From positions 6,357,501-6,421,500 of the forward strand of contig NZ_CP083951.1 of the NCBI RefSeq assembly GCF_006440675.2: a stretch of DNA of 64,000 nucleotides, written 5' to 3'. Below are positions 1 to 9,128 of this stretch, in pieces. The notes beneath the pieces were generated by a model that had not been told where the DNA came from, did not search any database, and was given only the letters and a program-made list of their open reading frames with translations. This DNA comes from Mesorhizobium sp. B2-8-5. Its GTDB lineage: Bacteria > Pseudomonadota > Alphaproteobacteria > Rhizobiales > Rhizobiaceae. Within the stretch, counting starts at the first letter, position 1. Each line of letters starts with the position of its first letter. Both the position numbers and the translations under genes were made by a program.

Positions 1-1
1 G

Positions 2-1060
2 ATCAAGGACGGCGCCTACGACTTCATCACTAAGCCTTTCGCCGCCGACAGGCTGGCGCAGAGCGTTGCCCGGGCCGCTGAAAAACGCCGCCTGGTGATG
101 GAAAACCGCGCCTTGCGCCAGGCGGCCGAGCAGGCGCAGGAAGGATTGCCGCTGATCGGCCAGACGCCGGCCATGGAGCGGCTGCGCCGGACATTGCGGC
201 AGATCGCCGACACCGATGTCGACGTTCTGGTGACCGGCGAGACCGGTTCGGGCAAGGAGGTGGTGGCGAGCCTGCTGCATCGCTGGAGCCGCCGCGCCAA
301 GGGCAATTTCGTCGCGTTGAACTGCGGCACGCTGCCGGAGACGGTCATCGAAAGCGAGTTGTTCGGACACGAGGCCGGCGCCTTCACCGGCGCGCAGAAG
401 AAGCGCGTTGGCCGCATCGAGCATTCGAGCGGCGGCACGCTGTTCCTCGACGAGATCGAGAGCATGCCGGCCTCGACGCAGGTGCAGATGCTGCGCGTCT
501 TGGAAATGCGCGAGGTGACGCCGCTCGGTACCAATGAGGTGCGCCCGGTCGACCTGCGCGTCGTTGCCGCCGCCAAGGTCGATCTCGGCGACGCCGGCCA
601 GCGCGGCAATTTCCGCGAGGATCTCTACTACCGGCTCAATGTGGTGACGCTTTCGATCCCGCCGCTGCGCGAAAGGCGGGACGACGTGCCGCTGTTGTTC
701 GGCTACTTCGCCGATCGCGCCGCCGCCCGTTTCCGGCGCGCCGTGCCGGCGATCTCCGCCGCGGTTCAGCGCCATCTCGGCGAACATGACTGGCCCGGCA
801 ATGTGCGCGAACTCGCCCACTTCGCCGAACGCTTCGTGCTCGGGCTGGACGACGTTGCCGCAGCGTCTTCCCCGGCGGCAACGGAGATCGGCACCTTGCC
901 GGAACGGCTCGATCGTTACGAAGCCGAAATTATCCGCGAGACACTTGGTCGCAATGACGGCGACGTCCGCCGCACCATCGAGGCGCTCGGCATTCCGCGC
1001 AAGACCTTCTACGACAAGCTGCAGCGGCACGGCATCGTGCGCAGCGATTTTTCCAGGTAG
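2..1060 (+). CDS. dctD: C4-dicarboxylate transport response regulator DctD (5' end outside window)
   Basis: This is the 3' part of a sigma-54-dependent response regulator; the frame is open from base 2, so the true start lies upstream. The visible protein begins with the end of a receiver domain (YDFITKPF), followed by an AAA+ domain with Walker A (GETGSGKE), the sigma-54 contact loop GAFTGA, Walker B-like LFLDEIE and the R-finger region. It ends with a Fis-type helix-turn-helix ([18 protein letters not shown]). The sequence closely resembles rhizobial DctD, which activates the dicarboxylate transporter gene dctA on signal from the kinase DctB, here expected just outside the window. Family assignment is firm; the DctD name rests on remembered similarity. 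Confidence 0.88.
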   Translation: MKDGAYDFITKPFAADRLAQSVARAAEKRRLVMENRALRQAAEQAQEGLPLIGQTPAMERLRRTLRQIADTDVDVLVTGETGSGKEVVASLLHRWSRRAKGNFVALNCGTLPETVIESELFGHEAGAFTGAQKKRVGRIEHSSGGTLFLDEIESMPASTQVQMLRVLEMREVTPLGTNEVRPVDLRVVAAAKVDLGDAGQRGNFREDLYYRLNVVTLSIPPLRERRDDVPLLFGYFADRAAARFRRAVPAISAAVQRHLGEHDWPGNVRELAHFAERFVLGLDDVAAASSPAATEIGTLPERLDRYEAEIIRETLGRNDGDVRRTIEALGIPRKTFYDKLQRHGIVRSDFSR

Positions 1061-1067
1061 ATCAATT

Positions 1068-1174
1068 AATGCATGTCGCGCAAAAGTGTGCAGCGGTTTT
1101 GCGATAACGACATGCATGAAAACAAAGCCTTAAAAGCGCGTCGCCTGAATCCGCTTCAGCGCGACGCGCTTTAG
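1068..1174. repeat. Intergenic palindromic repeat A, copy 1
   Basis: About 107 bp made of two dyads: an outer TGCATGTCG/CGACATGCA hairpin with inner GCAAAA/TTTTGC pairing, and an AAAGCGCGTCGC/GCGACGCGCTTT hairpin with an inner CTGAA/TTCAG stem. The reverse complement is almost identical to 40408-40515, differing by one T. It begins a few bases after the dctD stop and may act as a terminator or processing signal. Confidence 0.85.
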
Positions 1175-1322
1175 GTGGAACCGCAACGCCGCTACCTCGT
1201 TGAAACCGACCGGGAAACCGTGGCGCTCGGGCATCAGCGGGGCGGCGACGCATCGCCGTGCCGGCTTTGCCGGGTTGCACTCGGCAGGCGTTGATGGTTT
1301 GTTGCCGCTCAGCGGAGAACGA

Positions 1323-1670
1323 ATGATGCGCGAATCCCTCGGTCAAGACGAATATGGCTCGACCAGCCCCTTCGACCCTGACGACCTGCCCAATCTCAAT
1401 GCGATGGGGCCGGCGATGGGTGGCGGCAATGATTTCGAGAAATACGCGGTCGCCGTCATAATCGTCTTCGGCGCGCTGATCATCGGCGGCCTGATGGCCG
1501 CCTCCATGTCCTTCGGCCACCGCAACGGCTTCCTGTTCGCGCTTGGCGGCGCCACGGCGGCCTGGATCTCGGGCAATGCGCTGCTGCTCGACCGGCCGCG
1601 CATCTATGCCCTCTTCGTCGCTATCGCCGCCGTGATGCTGATCGCCTCGACCATCACGCTGGTCACCTGA
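1323..1670 (+). CDS. Small conserved-looking membrane protein, function unknown
   Basis: A protein of 115 residues. The first 36 residues are polar and acidic. Three hydrophobic stretches follow, at about residues 38-60 (AVAVIIVFGALIIGGLMA), 67-85 and 92-113, consistent with an integral membrane protein. I chose the ATG at 1323 because GGAG lies just upstream and the frame before it looks non-coding; the next codon is also ATG. It stands alone between repeat A and the convergent ggt gene. I do not recognise a named family. Confidence 0.7.
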   Translation: MMRESLGQDEYGSTSPFDPDDLPNLNAMGPAMGGGNDFEKYAVAVIIVFGALIIGGLMAASMSFGHRNGFLFALGGATAAWISGNALLLDRPRIYALFVAIAAVMLIASTITLVT

Positions 1671-1674
1671 TCAA

Positions 1675-3414
1675 TTAATATCCCAGCGCCTCACCGGCGG
1701 CAGCGCGGCTGTCGATGGCGCCGTTGTAGCGCGCGCCGCCGCCCTTCTCGATCTCGCTGAGGCTCTTGCCGCCGACCAGAATGCCGGCGGCTTGTCCCCA
1801 GGTCTCGTCGCTCAAGTCCAGATGGTAGCCCATGCCGGCAAGCAGCTTCTCCGTGTCCGGCGAAAGCCCGAACGGTTCGACATAGATGGTGTCCGGCAGC
1901 CATTGATGATGGATGCGCGGCGCGTCGATCGCCTGCTGGATGTCCATGCCGTGGTCGATGACGTTGACGATCGCCTCGAGCGTGATGGTGATGATGCGCG
2001 AACCGCCCGGACTGCCGATGACCATGAACGGCTTGCCGTCTTTGGTCACGATGGTCGGGCTCATCGAGGATAAAGGCGTCTTCTTCGGTTGGATGGCATT
2101 CGCCTCGCCCTGGACCAGGCCGTAGAGGTTCGGCACGCCGGGCTTCTGCGTGAAATCATCCATCTCGTTGTTGAGCAGGATGCCGGTGCCGTCGGCGACG
2201 ACCCCGGCGCCGAAGGAGCCGTTCAGCGTATAGGTGACGGCGACCGCATTGCCGTCATTGTCGATGATCGAATAGTGAGTGGTTTCCTTCGACTCGCCGA
2301 AACCCTTGGGCATCAGGCCCTTCGACACGCCGGCGCGGAACGGATCGATCTTGTCGCGGATGTCTTTTGCATAGTTCTTGTCGAGCAGCTTCGAGACCGG
2401 ATTGTCGACGAAATCAGGATCGCCCAGCGCCGAGTTGCGGTCGACATAGGCATGGCGCATGGCCTCGACCATGACATGGACCGTCTCGGCGGAGCCCGGG
2501 CCGAGATAGGAGAGCGGGTAGAATTCGAGCACGTTGAGGATTTCGCAAATAATGACGCCGCCCGAACTCGGCGGCGGCGAGGAGATGATCTCGTAGCCGC
2601 GATAGGAGCAGGTCACCGGCTTCAGCTCGCGCACGGCATATTGCTCGAAATCGCCCTTGGCGAGGATGCCGCCCTTGGCGCCGCTCGCCTTGACGATGGC
2701 GTCCGCAATAGCGCCCTTGTAGAAGGCGTCCGGCCCCTTTTCCGAGATCGCCGACAGCGAGGCGGCGAGGTCCGGCTGAACGAGCCTCTCGCCGATGCCA
2801 TAAGGCTTGCCATCCGGTTTCAGGAAGACCGCGGCGGCCGCGGGGTCCTTTGCCAGACGATCGGCGCCGTCTGCGAACGACGCGGCATCGCCCTGGTTGA
2901 GCACGAAGCCGTCCTTGGCGTAGGCAATGGCCGGCGCCATCAGATCCTGCCTGGTGAGCGTGCCGTATTTCTCGCGCGCCATCTCGAAGCCGGCGACCGA
3001 GCCCGGCACGCCGACCGCCAGGTAGCCGTCGAGGCTGGCGCCTTTCACCGGATTGCCGTCCTTGTCGAGATACATGGTCTTGGTCGCGGCGAGCGGCGCG
3101 CGCTCGCGGAAATCGAGGAAGGTCGTGCGGCCGTCCTTCATGCGCACGGTCATAAACCCGCCGCCGCCGATGTTGCCGGCATTGGGATAGACGACGGCGA
3201 GCGCATAGCCGACGGCAACAGCGGCATCGACCGCATTGCCGCCCTTTTTCAGCACGTCGACGCCGATCTCGGTCGCCAGATGCTGGGCCGTCACCACCAT
3301 GCCGTGCTCGCCCTTGGCCGGTTGCGGCGAGGCGGCAAGGACGATGGTCGGCGGCGCGAGGGCAATTGCGAGCGAAAGGGTGACGCCGATCAGCGTCCGA
3401 CGGGTCAAGGGCAT
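1675..3414 (-). CDS. ggt: Gamma-glutamyltransferase (glutathione hydrolase)
   Basis: A 579-residue precursor. Residues 1-28 form a signal peptide (RRTLIG, hydrophobic core, ALA-type end), so the enzyme is periplasmic. It transfers or hydrolyses the gamma-glutamyl group of glutathione and related compounds. The proenzyme self-cleaves before the catalytic Thr; here the TTHYS motif places this at Thr378, and downstream residues such as YTLNGSFGAG and SPGGSRI fit the small subunit. An AGGAG ribosome site precedes the ATG. Length and motifs match the family. It follows rhaI by 98 bp on the same strand, but no functional link to rhamnose is apparent. Confidence 0.93.
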   Translation of the reverse strand: MPLTRRTLIGVTLSLAIALAPPTIVLAASPQPAKGEHGMVVTAQHLATEIGVDVLKKGGNAVDAAVAVGYALAVVYPNAGNIGGGGFMTVRMKDGRTTFLDFRERAPLAATKTMYLDKDGNPVKGASLDGYLAVGVPGSVAGFEMAREKYGTLTRQDLMAPAIAYAKDGFVLNQGDAASFADGADRLAKDPAAAAVFLKPDGKPYGIGERLVQPDLAASLSAISEKGPDAFYKGAIADAIVKASGAKGGILAKGDFEQYAVRELKPVTCSYRGYEIISSPPPSSGGVIICEILNVLEFYPLSYLGPGSAETVHVMVEAMRHAYVDRNSALGDPDFVDNPVSKLLDKNYAKDIRDKIDPFRAGVSKGLMPKGFGESKETTHYSIIDNDGNAVAVTYTLNGSFGAGVVADGTGILLNNEMDDFTQKPGVPNLYGLVQGEANAIQPKKTPLSSMSPTIVTKDGKPFMVIGSPGGSRIITITLEAIVNVIDHGMDIQQAIDAPRIHHQWLPDTIYVEPFGLSPDTEKLLAGMGYHLDLSDETWGQAAGILVGGKSLSEIEKGGGARYNGAIDSRAAAGEALGY

Positions 3415-3512
3415 GGCGGTGCTCCTGGCGTTGGGGACGCCTAGGAAAGACCCTGCCGGCGGACCTGTCCACCGCCAATGGCGCTGGACCAGATCAATCC
3501 GATATCTGCCTG

Positions 3513-4805
3513 TCAGACGATGCCGCCGCCACCGCCGGCGACTGTCGGCCGCTCGGCCGCGACTTTGGCCCGGTAGCCGGCCTCGCGATAGGCCGCGACC
3601 GGATCGATCGCGCCGCCAATGCGCAGTCTGGCCATCGCCAAGATCGGCTCGACATCGGTGCGGTAGGCGCTTTTAAGTGTCTGCGTCGCCATCAGCGCGT
3701 CGTTCTCCTCCTGGAAGCCATCCAGCGCCTTGCGGTCGACCAGCAGCGCCTGCGCATAGGCGCGCTGCACCTCGACCGCCGACAGCATCAGACTCTCGAT
3801 CGGATCGGTGACGTTGTGGCTCTGGTCGAGCATATGCGCGGGATCGAAGCCCTTGGCACCGGCGAGCTCCGCATCGACCAGTTCGTTGAAGACAAGGAAC
3901 AGGCGGTAGGGGTCGATCGAGCCGGCGTCGAGATCGTCGTCGCCATATTTGGAATCGTTGAAGTGGAAGCCGCCCAGCTTGCCGAACTGGATCAGCCGCG
4001 ACACGATCATCTCAATGTTGACGTTGGGCGCATGGTGGCCGAGATCGACCAGGCAGAAGGCCTTGTCGCCGAGCTCCTTGGCGATGATGTAGTTGGTGCC
4101 CCAGTCCTGCACGACCGTCGAATAGAAGGCCGGCTCATACATTTTGTGCTCGGTGAACAGCCGCCAGTCGTCCGGCAGGCCGGCATAAATCTCGCGCATG
4201 GCGTCGAGATAGCGCTCGAACGCCTTGGCGAAATTGACCTGGCCGGGGAAATTCGAGCCGTCGCCGATCCATACCGTCAGCGCCTTGGAGCCGAGCGTCC
4301 TGCCGATCTCGATGCATTCGAGATTGTGCTCGACCGCCTGGCGGCGCGTGCCGGCATCGGCATGCGAGAGCGAGCCGAATTTGTAGGAAAGCTTCTGGTC
4401 CTTCGCGTCGGAGAAGGTGTTGGAATTCATCGCGTCGAAGCCGAGGCCGAAGCGGGACGCCGCCTGCTTCAGCCGGTTCGCATCGGCTTTGTCCCACGGA
4501 ATGTGCAGCGAGACGGTCGGCGTCGCCTGCGTCAGCTGGCTGATGACGGCGCAGTCCTCGATCTTGTCGAAGATGTCGCGCGGCTCGCCGGCACCCGGAA
4601 AGCGGGCGAAGCGCGTGCCGCCGGTGCCGACGCCCCAGGACGGGATAGCCACGCCGAATTTCTCGACCTTGTCGCGGATCGCGTCGATGGCGATGCCGCG
4701 CCGGTCGAGGCGCTCGCCGAGCGAGGCGTAATCGCGCTCGAGGTCGGGTTTGCGCGCGGCGTTGCTTTTTTCGACGACATCAGTCGAGATTATCGTTTCG
4801 GACAC
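3513..4805 (-). CDS. rhaI: L-rhamnose isomerase, rhizobial type
   Basis: A 430-residue sugar isomerase of the TIM-barrel type that converts L-rhamnose to L-rhamnulose. Typical stretches are VSLHIPWDKAD, AMNSNTF, LFTEHKMYEPAFYSTVV and LVDLGHHAPNVNIE, which carry the acidic and His metal ligands. I chose GTG at 4805 because a strong GGAGGAA lies 5-6 bases upstream; a TTG at 4820 is in frame but would bury that site in the coding region. It lies downstream of rhaD on the minus strand and is probably co-transcribed with it, with repeat C between the two. Confidence 0.92.
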   Translation of the reverse strand: MSETIISTDVVEKSNAARKPDLERDYASLGERLDRRGIAIDAIRDKVEKFGVAIPSWGVGTGGTRFARFPGAGEPRDIFDKIEDCAVISQLTQATPTVSLHIPWDKADANRLKQAASRFGLGFDAMNSNTFSDAKDQKLSYKFGSLSHADAGTRRQAVEHNLECIEIGRTLGSKALTVWIGDGSNFPGQVNFAKAFERYLDAMREIYAGLPDDWRLFTEHKMYEPAFYSTVVQDWGTNYIIAKELGDKAFCLVDLGHHAPNVNIEMIVSRLIQFGKLGGFHFNDSKYGDDDLDAGSIDPYRLFLVFNELVDAELAGAKGFDPAHMLDQSHNVTDPIESLMLSAVEVQRAYAQALLVDRKALDGFQEENDALMATQTLKSAYRTDVEPILAMARLRIGGAIDPVAAYREAGYRAKVAAERPTVAGGGGGIV

Positions 4806-4836
4806 TGCACTTCCTCCCAAAACGTGTTCGGCCGGC

Positions 4837-4888
4837 GCTGCCCCTCATCCGCCTGCCGGCACCTTCTCCCCGTTGAACGGGGAGAAGG
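4837..4888. repeat. Intergenic palindromic repeat C, copy 1 (rhaD-rhaI gap)
   Basis: The block starts CCCCTCATCCGCC and ends in the hairpin CCTTCTCCCCGT-TGA-ACGGGGAGAAGG. The same block recurs at 42466-42518 and, reversed, at 42343-42396. It fills nearly the whole gap between rhaD and rhaI, so it would be transcribed as part of the rhaDI mRNA and could set relative expression or mRNA stability. Confidence 0.85.
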
Positions 4889-4892
4889 AAGC

Positions 4893-6995
4893 TTATCGCG
4901 TAAAACTTTGCGCGTTGCCGGCGTCGACGTTGACGATATTGCCGGTCGATTTGGCCGACATGTCGGAGGCGAAGAAGTAGATCGCCTCGGCAATGTCTTC
5001 CGGGAAGACCGAGCGCTTCAGCATCGAGCGCGAGCGGTAATGCTCCTCGAGATCGTCGGTCGACATCTTGTAGGCGGCGGCGCGCTGTTCCTTCCACTCG
5101 CCGGTCCAGATCTTGGAGCCGCGCAGCACGGCGTCCGGATTGACCACGTTGACCCTGATCTGGGCTTCCGCGCCCTCCAGCGCCAGGCAGCGGGCAAGAT
5201 GGATCTCAGCCGCCTTGGCCGTGCAATAGGCGGACGCATTCGGCGATGCGGCGAGGCCGTTCTTGGAGGCGACGAAGACGACGTTGCCGCCGATCTTCTG
5301 GGCGCGGAACAGGCGGAAAGCCTCGCGCGAGACGAGGAAATAGCCGGTGGACAGGATGTCCATATTCTTGTTCCACAACGCCAGCGTCGTCTCCTCGATC
5401 GGTGCCGAAGAGGCCAGGCCGGCATTCGAGACCAGGATGTCGACGCCGCCGAATTCGACCGCAGTTTCGGCGAAGCCGGAAAGCACTTGATCCTCGAAGG
5501 TGACATCGATGCGCACCGGACGGACGACGTCTTTTCCGTAGGCCTTCGAGAGTTCGTCATTGGCGCTGGCCAAAGCCGCTTCGTCTATATCGGCAAGCAC
5601 AACGCAAGCGCCTTCGCGCAGCAGCCGGTTGGCGGTGGCGCGGCCGATGCCGCCGGCGCCGCCGGTGACCAGCGCGATCTGGCCGGCCAGCGCCTTCGGC
5701 TTCGGCAGGCGCTGGAGCTTGGCTTCCTCGAGTTGCCAGTATTCGATGTCGAAGGCTTCCTGCGCCGGCAGGCCGACATAGGACGAGACCGTCGAGGCGC
5801 CGCGCATGACGTTGATGGCGTTGACGTAGAACTCGCCGGATATGCGCGCGGTCGCCTTGTCGCCGGCGAAGGTGAACATGCCGACGCCGGGCATCAGATA
5901 GACCACGGCATTGGGATCGCGGATGGCCGGCGAGTCCGGATGCTTGCAGCTGTCATAATAGGCCTGGTAGCCGACACGATAGGCGGCAATGTCTTCGGCG
6001 AGCCGCGCGATGACGGCGTCGACTTCGGGCTTTGCCGGATCGAACTCGATGACCAGCGGTCGGATCTTGGTGCGCAGGAAGTGATCGGGACATGATGTGC
6101 CGAGCGCCGCCAGCGGCCGCAAGTCCTTGGAGTTAACGAATTCGAGCACGGCCGGCTGGTCGTCGAAATGGCCGAGCTTGTGGCTTGTTTCGGAGATCAG
6201 GCCGCGGATCCTCGGCATCAGCTTGGCGGCGATGGCGCGGCGTGCCGGTGCTTCGAGCGACTGGACGGCCTCGCCGCCGAAGATCGCCTTGCCCTCGGAT
6301 TTCCGCTCGAACCAGTCGATCGCCTGGTTGATCACCGAGATCGTCGTCTCGTAGCACTCCTTCGGCGTGTCGCCCCAGGTGAAGAGGCCGTGGCTTTCCA
6401 GCACGACGCCCTTGGCCTCGGGGTTTTCGAGGCAGAATTTCTCCAGCCACAGGCCAAGCTCGAAGCCCGGCCGCTTCCAGGGCAGCCAGCCGATGGCGTC
6501 GCCGAAGATCTCCTTGGTGATCGCCTTGGAATCCTTGGCCGCGGCAACCGCGATGATGGCGTCGGGATGCATGTGGTCGACGCAAGCCTTCGGCACGTAA
6601 GCGTGCAGCGGCGTGTCGATCGAGGCCGCGCGCGGATTGAGGTTGAAGGTGCAGTGGGGCAGGTAGCCCACCATCTCGTCCTCGTGCTCGACGCCGCGAT
6701 AAAGACCTTTGATGGCACGCAGCTTGTCCATGTAAAGCGTGGCGAAACCGTCAAGCTTGATCGAGGCGCTGTCGCCACCGGAGCCCTTGACCCAGAGGAC
6801 TTCCACCTCCTCGCCGGTGAGCGGATCCTTCTGCCGGACCTTGGACGAGGTGTTGCCGCCACCGTAATTGGTGACGCGCTTGTCGGACCCCAGCGTATTC
6901 GAGCGATAGACCAGGAGCTCGGGACCGCTCATCCCTTCGGCTTTTGCATCGTCCCAAAGATTGGCGAGGCGCGAGCCGGAGCGCTTGTCGAGCAT
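4893..6995 (-). CDS. rhaD: Bifunctional rhamnulose-1-phosphate aldolase / short-chain dehydrogenase
   Basis: A 700-residue fusion. Residues 1 to about 400 form a class II aldolase domain, with HMHPDAIIAVAA and ESHGLFTWG carrying metal-binding His. From about 425 a Rossmann short-chain dehydrogenase follows (VTGGAGGIGRATA, NAG, and the catalytic YCTAK). It is expected to split rhamnulose-1-phosphate into dihydroxyacetone phosphate and L-lactaldehyde and to oxidise or reduce the aldehyde. The ATG at 6995 has GGGAGGAT upstream. It is divergent from rhaR across a symmetric operator and is the first gene of the minus-strand rhaDI unit. Confidence 0.92.
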   Translation of the reverse strand: MLDKRSGSRLANLWDDAKAEGMSGPELLVYRSNTLGSDKRVTNYGGGNTSSKVRQKDPLTGEEVEVLWVKGSGGDSASIKLDGFATLYMDKLRAIKGLYRGVEHEDEMVGYLPHCTFNLNPRAASIDTPLHAYVPKACVDHMHPDAIIAVAAAKDSKAITKEIFGDAIGWLPWKRPGFELGLWLEKFCLENPEAKGVVLESHGLFTWGDTPKECYETTISVINQAIDWFERKSEGKAIFGGEAVQSLEAPARRAIAAKLMPRIRGLISETSHKLGHFDDQPAVLEFVNSKDLRPLAALGTSCPDHFLRTKIRPLVIEFDPAKPEVDAVIARLAEDIAAYRVGYQAYYDSCKHPDSPAIRDPNAVVYLMPGVGMFTFAGDKATARISGEFYVNAINVMRGASTVSSYVGLPAQEAFDIEYWQLEEAKLQRLPKPKALAGQIALVTGGAGGIGRATANRLLREGACVVLADIDEAALASANDELSKAYGKDVVRPVRIDVTFEDQVLSGFAETAVEFGGVDILVSNAGLASSAPIEETTLALWNKNMDILSTGYFLVSREAFRLFRAQKIGGNVVFVASKNGLAASPNASAYCTAKAAEIHLARCLALEGAEAQIRVNVVNPDAVLRGSKIWTGEWKEQRAAAYKMSTDDLEEHYRSRSMLKRSVFPEDIAEAIYFFASDMSAKSTGNIVNVDAGNAQSFTR

Positions 6996-7068
6996 AGGTA
7001 TCCTCCCTTGGAGCGCGAACGCCGCATCCCTCATTTCTCGCCGGGAATGTCTACGCAAGCGCCTCGCT

Positions 7069-7141
7069 TGTCAATCACAAACGATCAATATCGCTCATAT
7101 TGCACTGCACAATGAAAATATTTGATCGGAAATGATTGACA
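7069..7141. promoter_or_regulatory. Symmetric operator / divergent promoters of the rha locus
   Basis: TGTCAATCA (7069-7077) and CGATCAA (7082-7088) are mirrored by TTGATCG (7122-7128) and TGATTGACA (7133-7141), with identical 4-base gaps and 33 bases between the halves. Each outer arm contains a TTGACA -35-like hexamer, one facing rhaD and one facing rhaR. The centre around 7099-7113 is itself near-palindromic. It is most simply read as a pair of RhaR binding sites controlling both directions. Confidence 0.7.
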
Positions 7142-7183
7142 CTGCGCGTTTTCTAAGGCCTGATGCTTGGGCAGGGAGGAACC

Positions 7184-7993
7184 ATGCACGAGAAAGAGCG
7201 CCACAGGATCATTCTGTCCGCCGTCCAGGAAAAGCCTGTGGTGACGGTGCAGGAAATGGTCGAGCTGACGGACTCCTCCGAGGCGACGATCCGGCGCGAC
7301 ATCGCGGCCCTCCATGTCCAGAAACGCTTGCGCCGGGTGCGCGGCGGCGCCGAGGCGATCTCGCCGCCGCAGTTCATCGGCCTTGCCGGCCGGCCCTTCT
7401 CGGTCAACGAAACGCTGAACGCCGCGCAAAAGCGGGCGATCGCGCGGGAAGCGGTGAACCTGTGCACGGACGGCGAGCCGATCATCATCAATGGCGGCAC
7501 CACAACCTTCCAGATGGTGCATTTCCTGACCGGCCGCCGGATGCCGATCTTCACCAATTCCTTCCCGATCGCCGAGCATCTGCTCAAGCACTCGAAGAAC
7601 ACGGTGATGCTGTCGGGCGGCACGATCTACCGCGAGCAGAACATCATCCTGTCGCCCTTCGACAATGACGTGACGCGCAACTTCTATGCGCGGCGCATGT
7701 TCATGGGTGCGCAGGGGCTGGGGCCGCTCGGACTGATGGAAGGCGATCCGCTGCTGATCCAGGCGGAACAGAAGCTGATCGACCAGGCCGACGAGCTGGT
7801 GGTGCTGGTCGATTCCTCGAAATTCCGCATGCGCTCCAGCCTGATCCTGTGCGGGCTGTCGCGCATCGCGACCGTGATCACCGACGACGGCATCGAGGAC
7901 CGCGAGGCCAAAATGCTGGAAACGGCGGGCGTGGCGCTGATCGTCGCCCGCAGACAGTCAAGCGACAAGGGAGAATCTTCACTGCAGGCCTGA
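7184..7993 (+). CDS. rhaR: DeoR-family regulator of rhamnose catabolism
   Basis: A 269-residue DeoR/GlpR-type regulator. The N-terminal winged helix-turn-helix spans about residues 5-58 (VQEMVELTDSSEATIRRD, followed by RVRGGAEAI). The C-terminal sugar-phosphate-sensing domain contains INGGTTTFQM, SGGTIYREQ and the VDSSKF signature. GGGAGGA lies just before the ATG at 7184; an upstream ATG at 7163 is less well placed. In rhizobia the homologue represses the rha genes in the absence of rhamnose. It is the first gene of the plus-strand operon and lies beside the divergent operator. Confidence 0.92.
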   Translation: MHEKERHRIILSAVQEKPVVTVQEMVELTDSSEATIRRDIAALHVQKRLRRVRGGAEAISPPQFIGLAGRPFSVNETLNAAQKRAIAREAVNLCTDGEPIIINGGTTTFQMVHFLTGRRMPIFTNSFPIAEHLLKHSKNTVMLSGGTIYREQNIILSPFDNDVTRNFYARRMFMGAQGLGPLGLMEGDPLLIQAEQKLIDQADELVVLVDSSKFRMRSSLILCGLSRIATVITDDGIEDREAKMLETAGVALIVARRQSSDKGESSLQA

Positions 7994-8048
7994 GGGAAAC
8001 TCACGCCCGCAGCGGCGATGGAATGCAACGCTCAAGGGAGGATATTCG

Positions 8049-9044
8049 ATGAGCTTTTTGAAGAAACTGCTGGTTACGGCGGCCTTTTCCACCGCCATGT
8101 TCGTGAATGCCGCCTATGCCGAGAACGTCAAGATCGCGCTGGTGGTGAAGTCGCTCGGCAACGGCTTCTTCGACGCCGCCAACAAGGGCGCCGAGGAAGC
8201 GGCCAAGGAACTGGGCGATGTCGATGTCATCTACACCGGCCCGACCAAGGCGACCGCCGAAGCGCAGATCGAAGTGATCAATTCGCTGATCGCGCAGAAG
8301 GTCAACGCGATCGCCGTTTCGGCCAATGACGCCGACGCCCTAGTGCCTGTGCTGAAGAAGGCGATGGAGCGCGGCATCACCGTCATTTCATGGGATTCCG
8401 GCGTCGCCAAGGAAGGCCGCCAGCTTCACCTCAACCCGTCCGACACCGGCCTGATCGGCGAGACGATCATCAAGCTTGCCGCCGACTACCTGCCGGAAGG
8501 CGGCGACGTCGCGATCCTCTCGGCGTCCTCGACGGCGACCAACCAGAATGCCTGGATCGAGGCGGCCAAGAAGGTGCTGCCGGAGAAGTTCCCGAAGATC
8601 AAGCTGGTCGCCACCGTCTATGGCGATGACGACTCGGCCAAGAGCACCGATGAAGCCAAGGGCCTGCTGAAATCCCATCCGAACCTCAAGGCGATCATCG
8701 CGCCGACCACCGTCGGCGTCGTCGCCGCCGCGCAGGTCGTCACCGACGAGAACCTGATCGGCAAGGTCAACGTCACCGGCCTGGCGCTGCCGTCCGAGTT
8801 CAAGAAGTTCATCGACAACGGCGCTTCGCAGGCTGTCGCGCTGTGGAACCCCATCGATCTCGGCTACTCGGCGATCTACCTCGCCCATGACCTGGCGGTG
8901 AAGAAGGAAGAAGCCAAGCCCGGCGCTACGCTGTCGATCGGCCGCGTCGGCAAGGTGACGCTCGACGACACCAACTCGGCCGCGATGGCTCCGCCCTTCC
9001 AGTTCGACAAGACCAACATCGACAAGTTCTCCAAGATCTACTGA
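8049..9044 (+). CDS. rhaS: Rhamnose ABC transporter, periplasmic binding protein
   Basis: A 331-residue class I sugar-binding protein (ribose-binding fold). Residues 1-24 are a signal peptide ending AAYAEN. The mature part carries LVVKSLGNGFFDAANKG and the DSGVAKEGRQ region typical of rhamnose/autoinducer-2-type binding proteins. GGGAGGATATTC precedes the ATG. It follows rhaR by 55 bases and is separated from rhaT by 84 bases containing a perfect hairpin, which may allow more binding protein than ATPase to be made. Confidence 0.92.
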   Translation: MSFLKKLLVTAAFSTAMFVNAAYAENVKIALVVKSLGNGFFDAANKGAEEAAKELGDVDVIYTGPTKATAEAQIEVINSLIAQKVNAIAVSANDADALVPVLKKAMERGITVISWDSGVAKEGRQLHLNPSDTGLIGETIIKLAADYLPEGGDVAILSASSTATNQNAWIEAAKKVLPEKFPKIKLVATVYGDDDSAKSTDEAKGLLKSHPNLKAIIAPTTVGVVAAAQVVTDENLIGKVNVTGLALPSEFKKFIDNGASQAVALWNPIDLGYSAIYLAHDLAVKKEEAKPGATLSIGRVGKVTLDDTNSAAMAPPFQFDKTNIDKFSKIY

Positions 9045-9065
9045 TTCCGGTCGACTTCAAGTTCC

Positions 9066-9091
9066 TGCGGCGGGACAATTGTCCCGCCGCA
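9066..9091 (+). other. Perfect hairpin between rhaS and rhaT
   Basis: TGCGGCGGGAC-AATT-GTCCCGCCGCA is a perfect 26-base palindrome 22 bases after the rhaS stop. It lacks a following U-run, so it is more likely a 3' stabiliser or partial terminator that favours rhaS expression over the downstream genes. Confidence 0.6.
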
Positions 9092-9128
9092 TCTTCAAAC
9101 GGACCTTCTCTCGGGGCCTGATACGGAT

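Noticed and set aside
3816..6095. Plus-strand frame opposite rhaI and rhaD
   Set aside because: Shadow of two convincingly annotated genes, spanning their boundary and repeat C.
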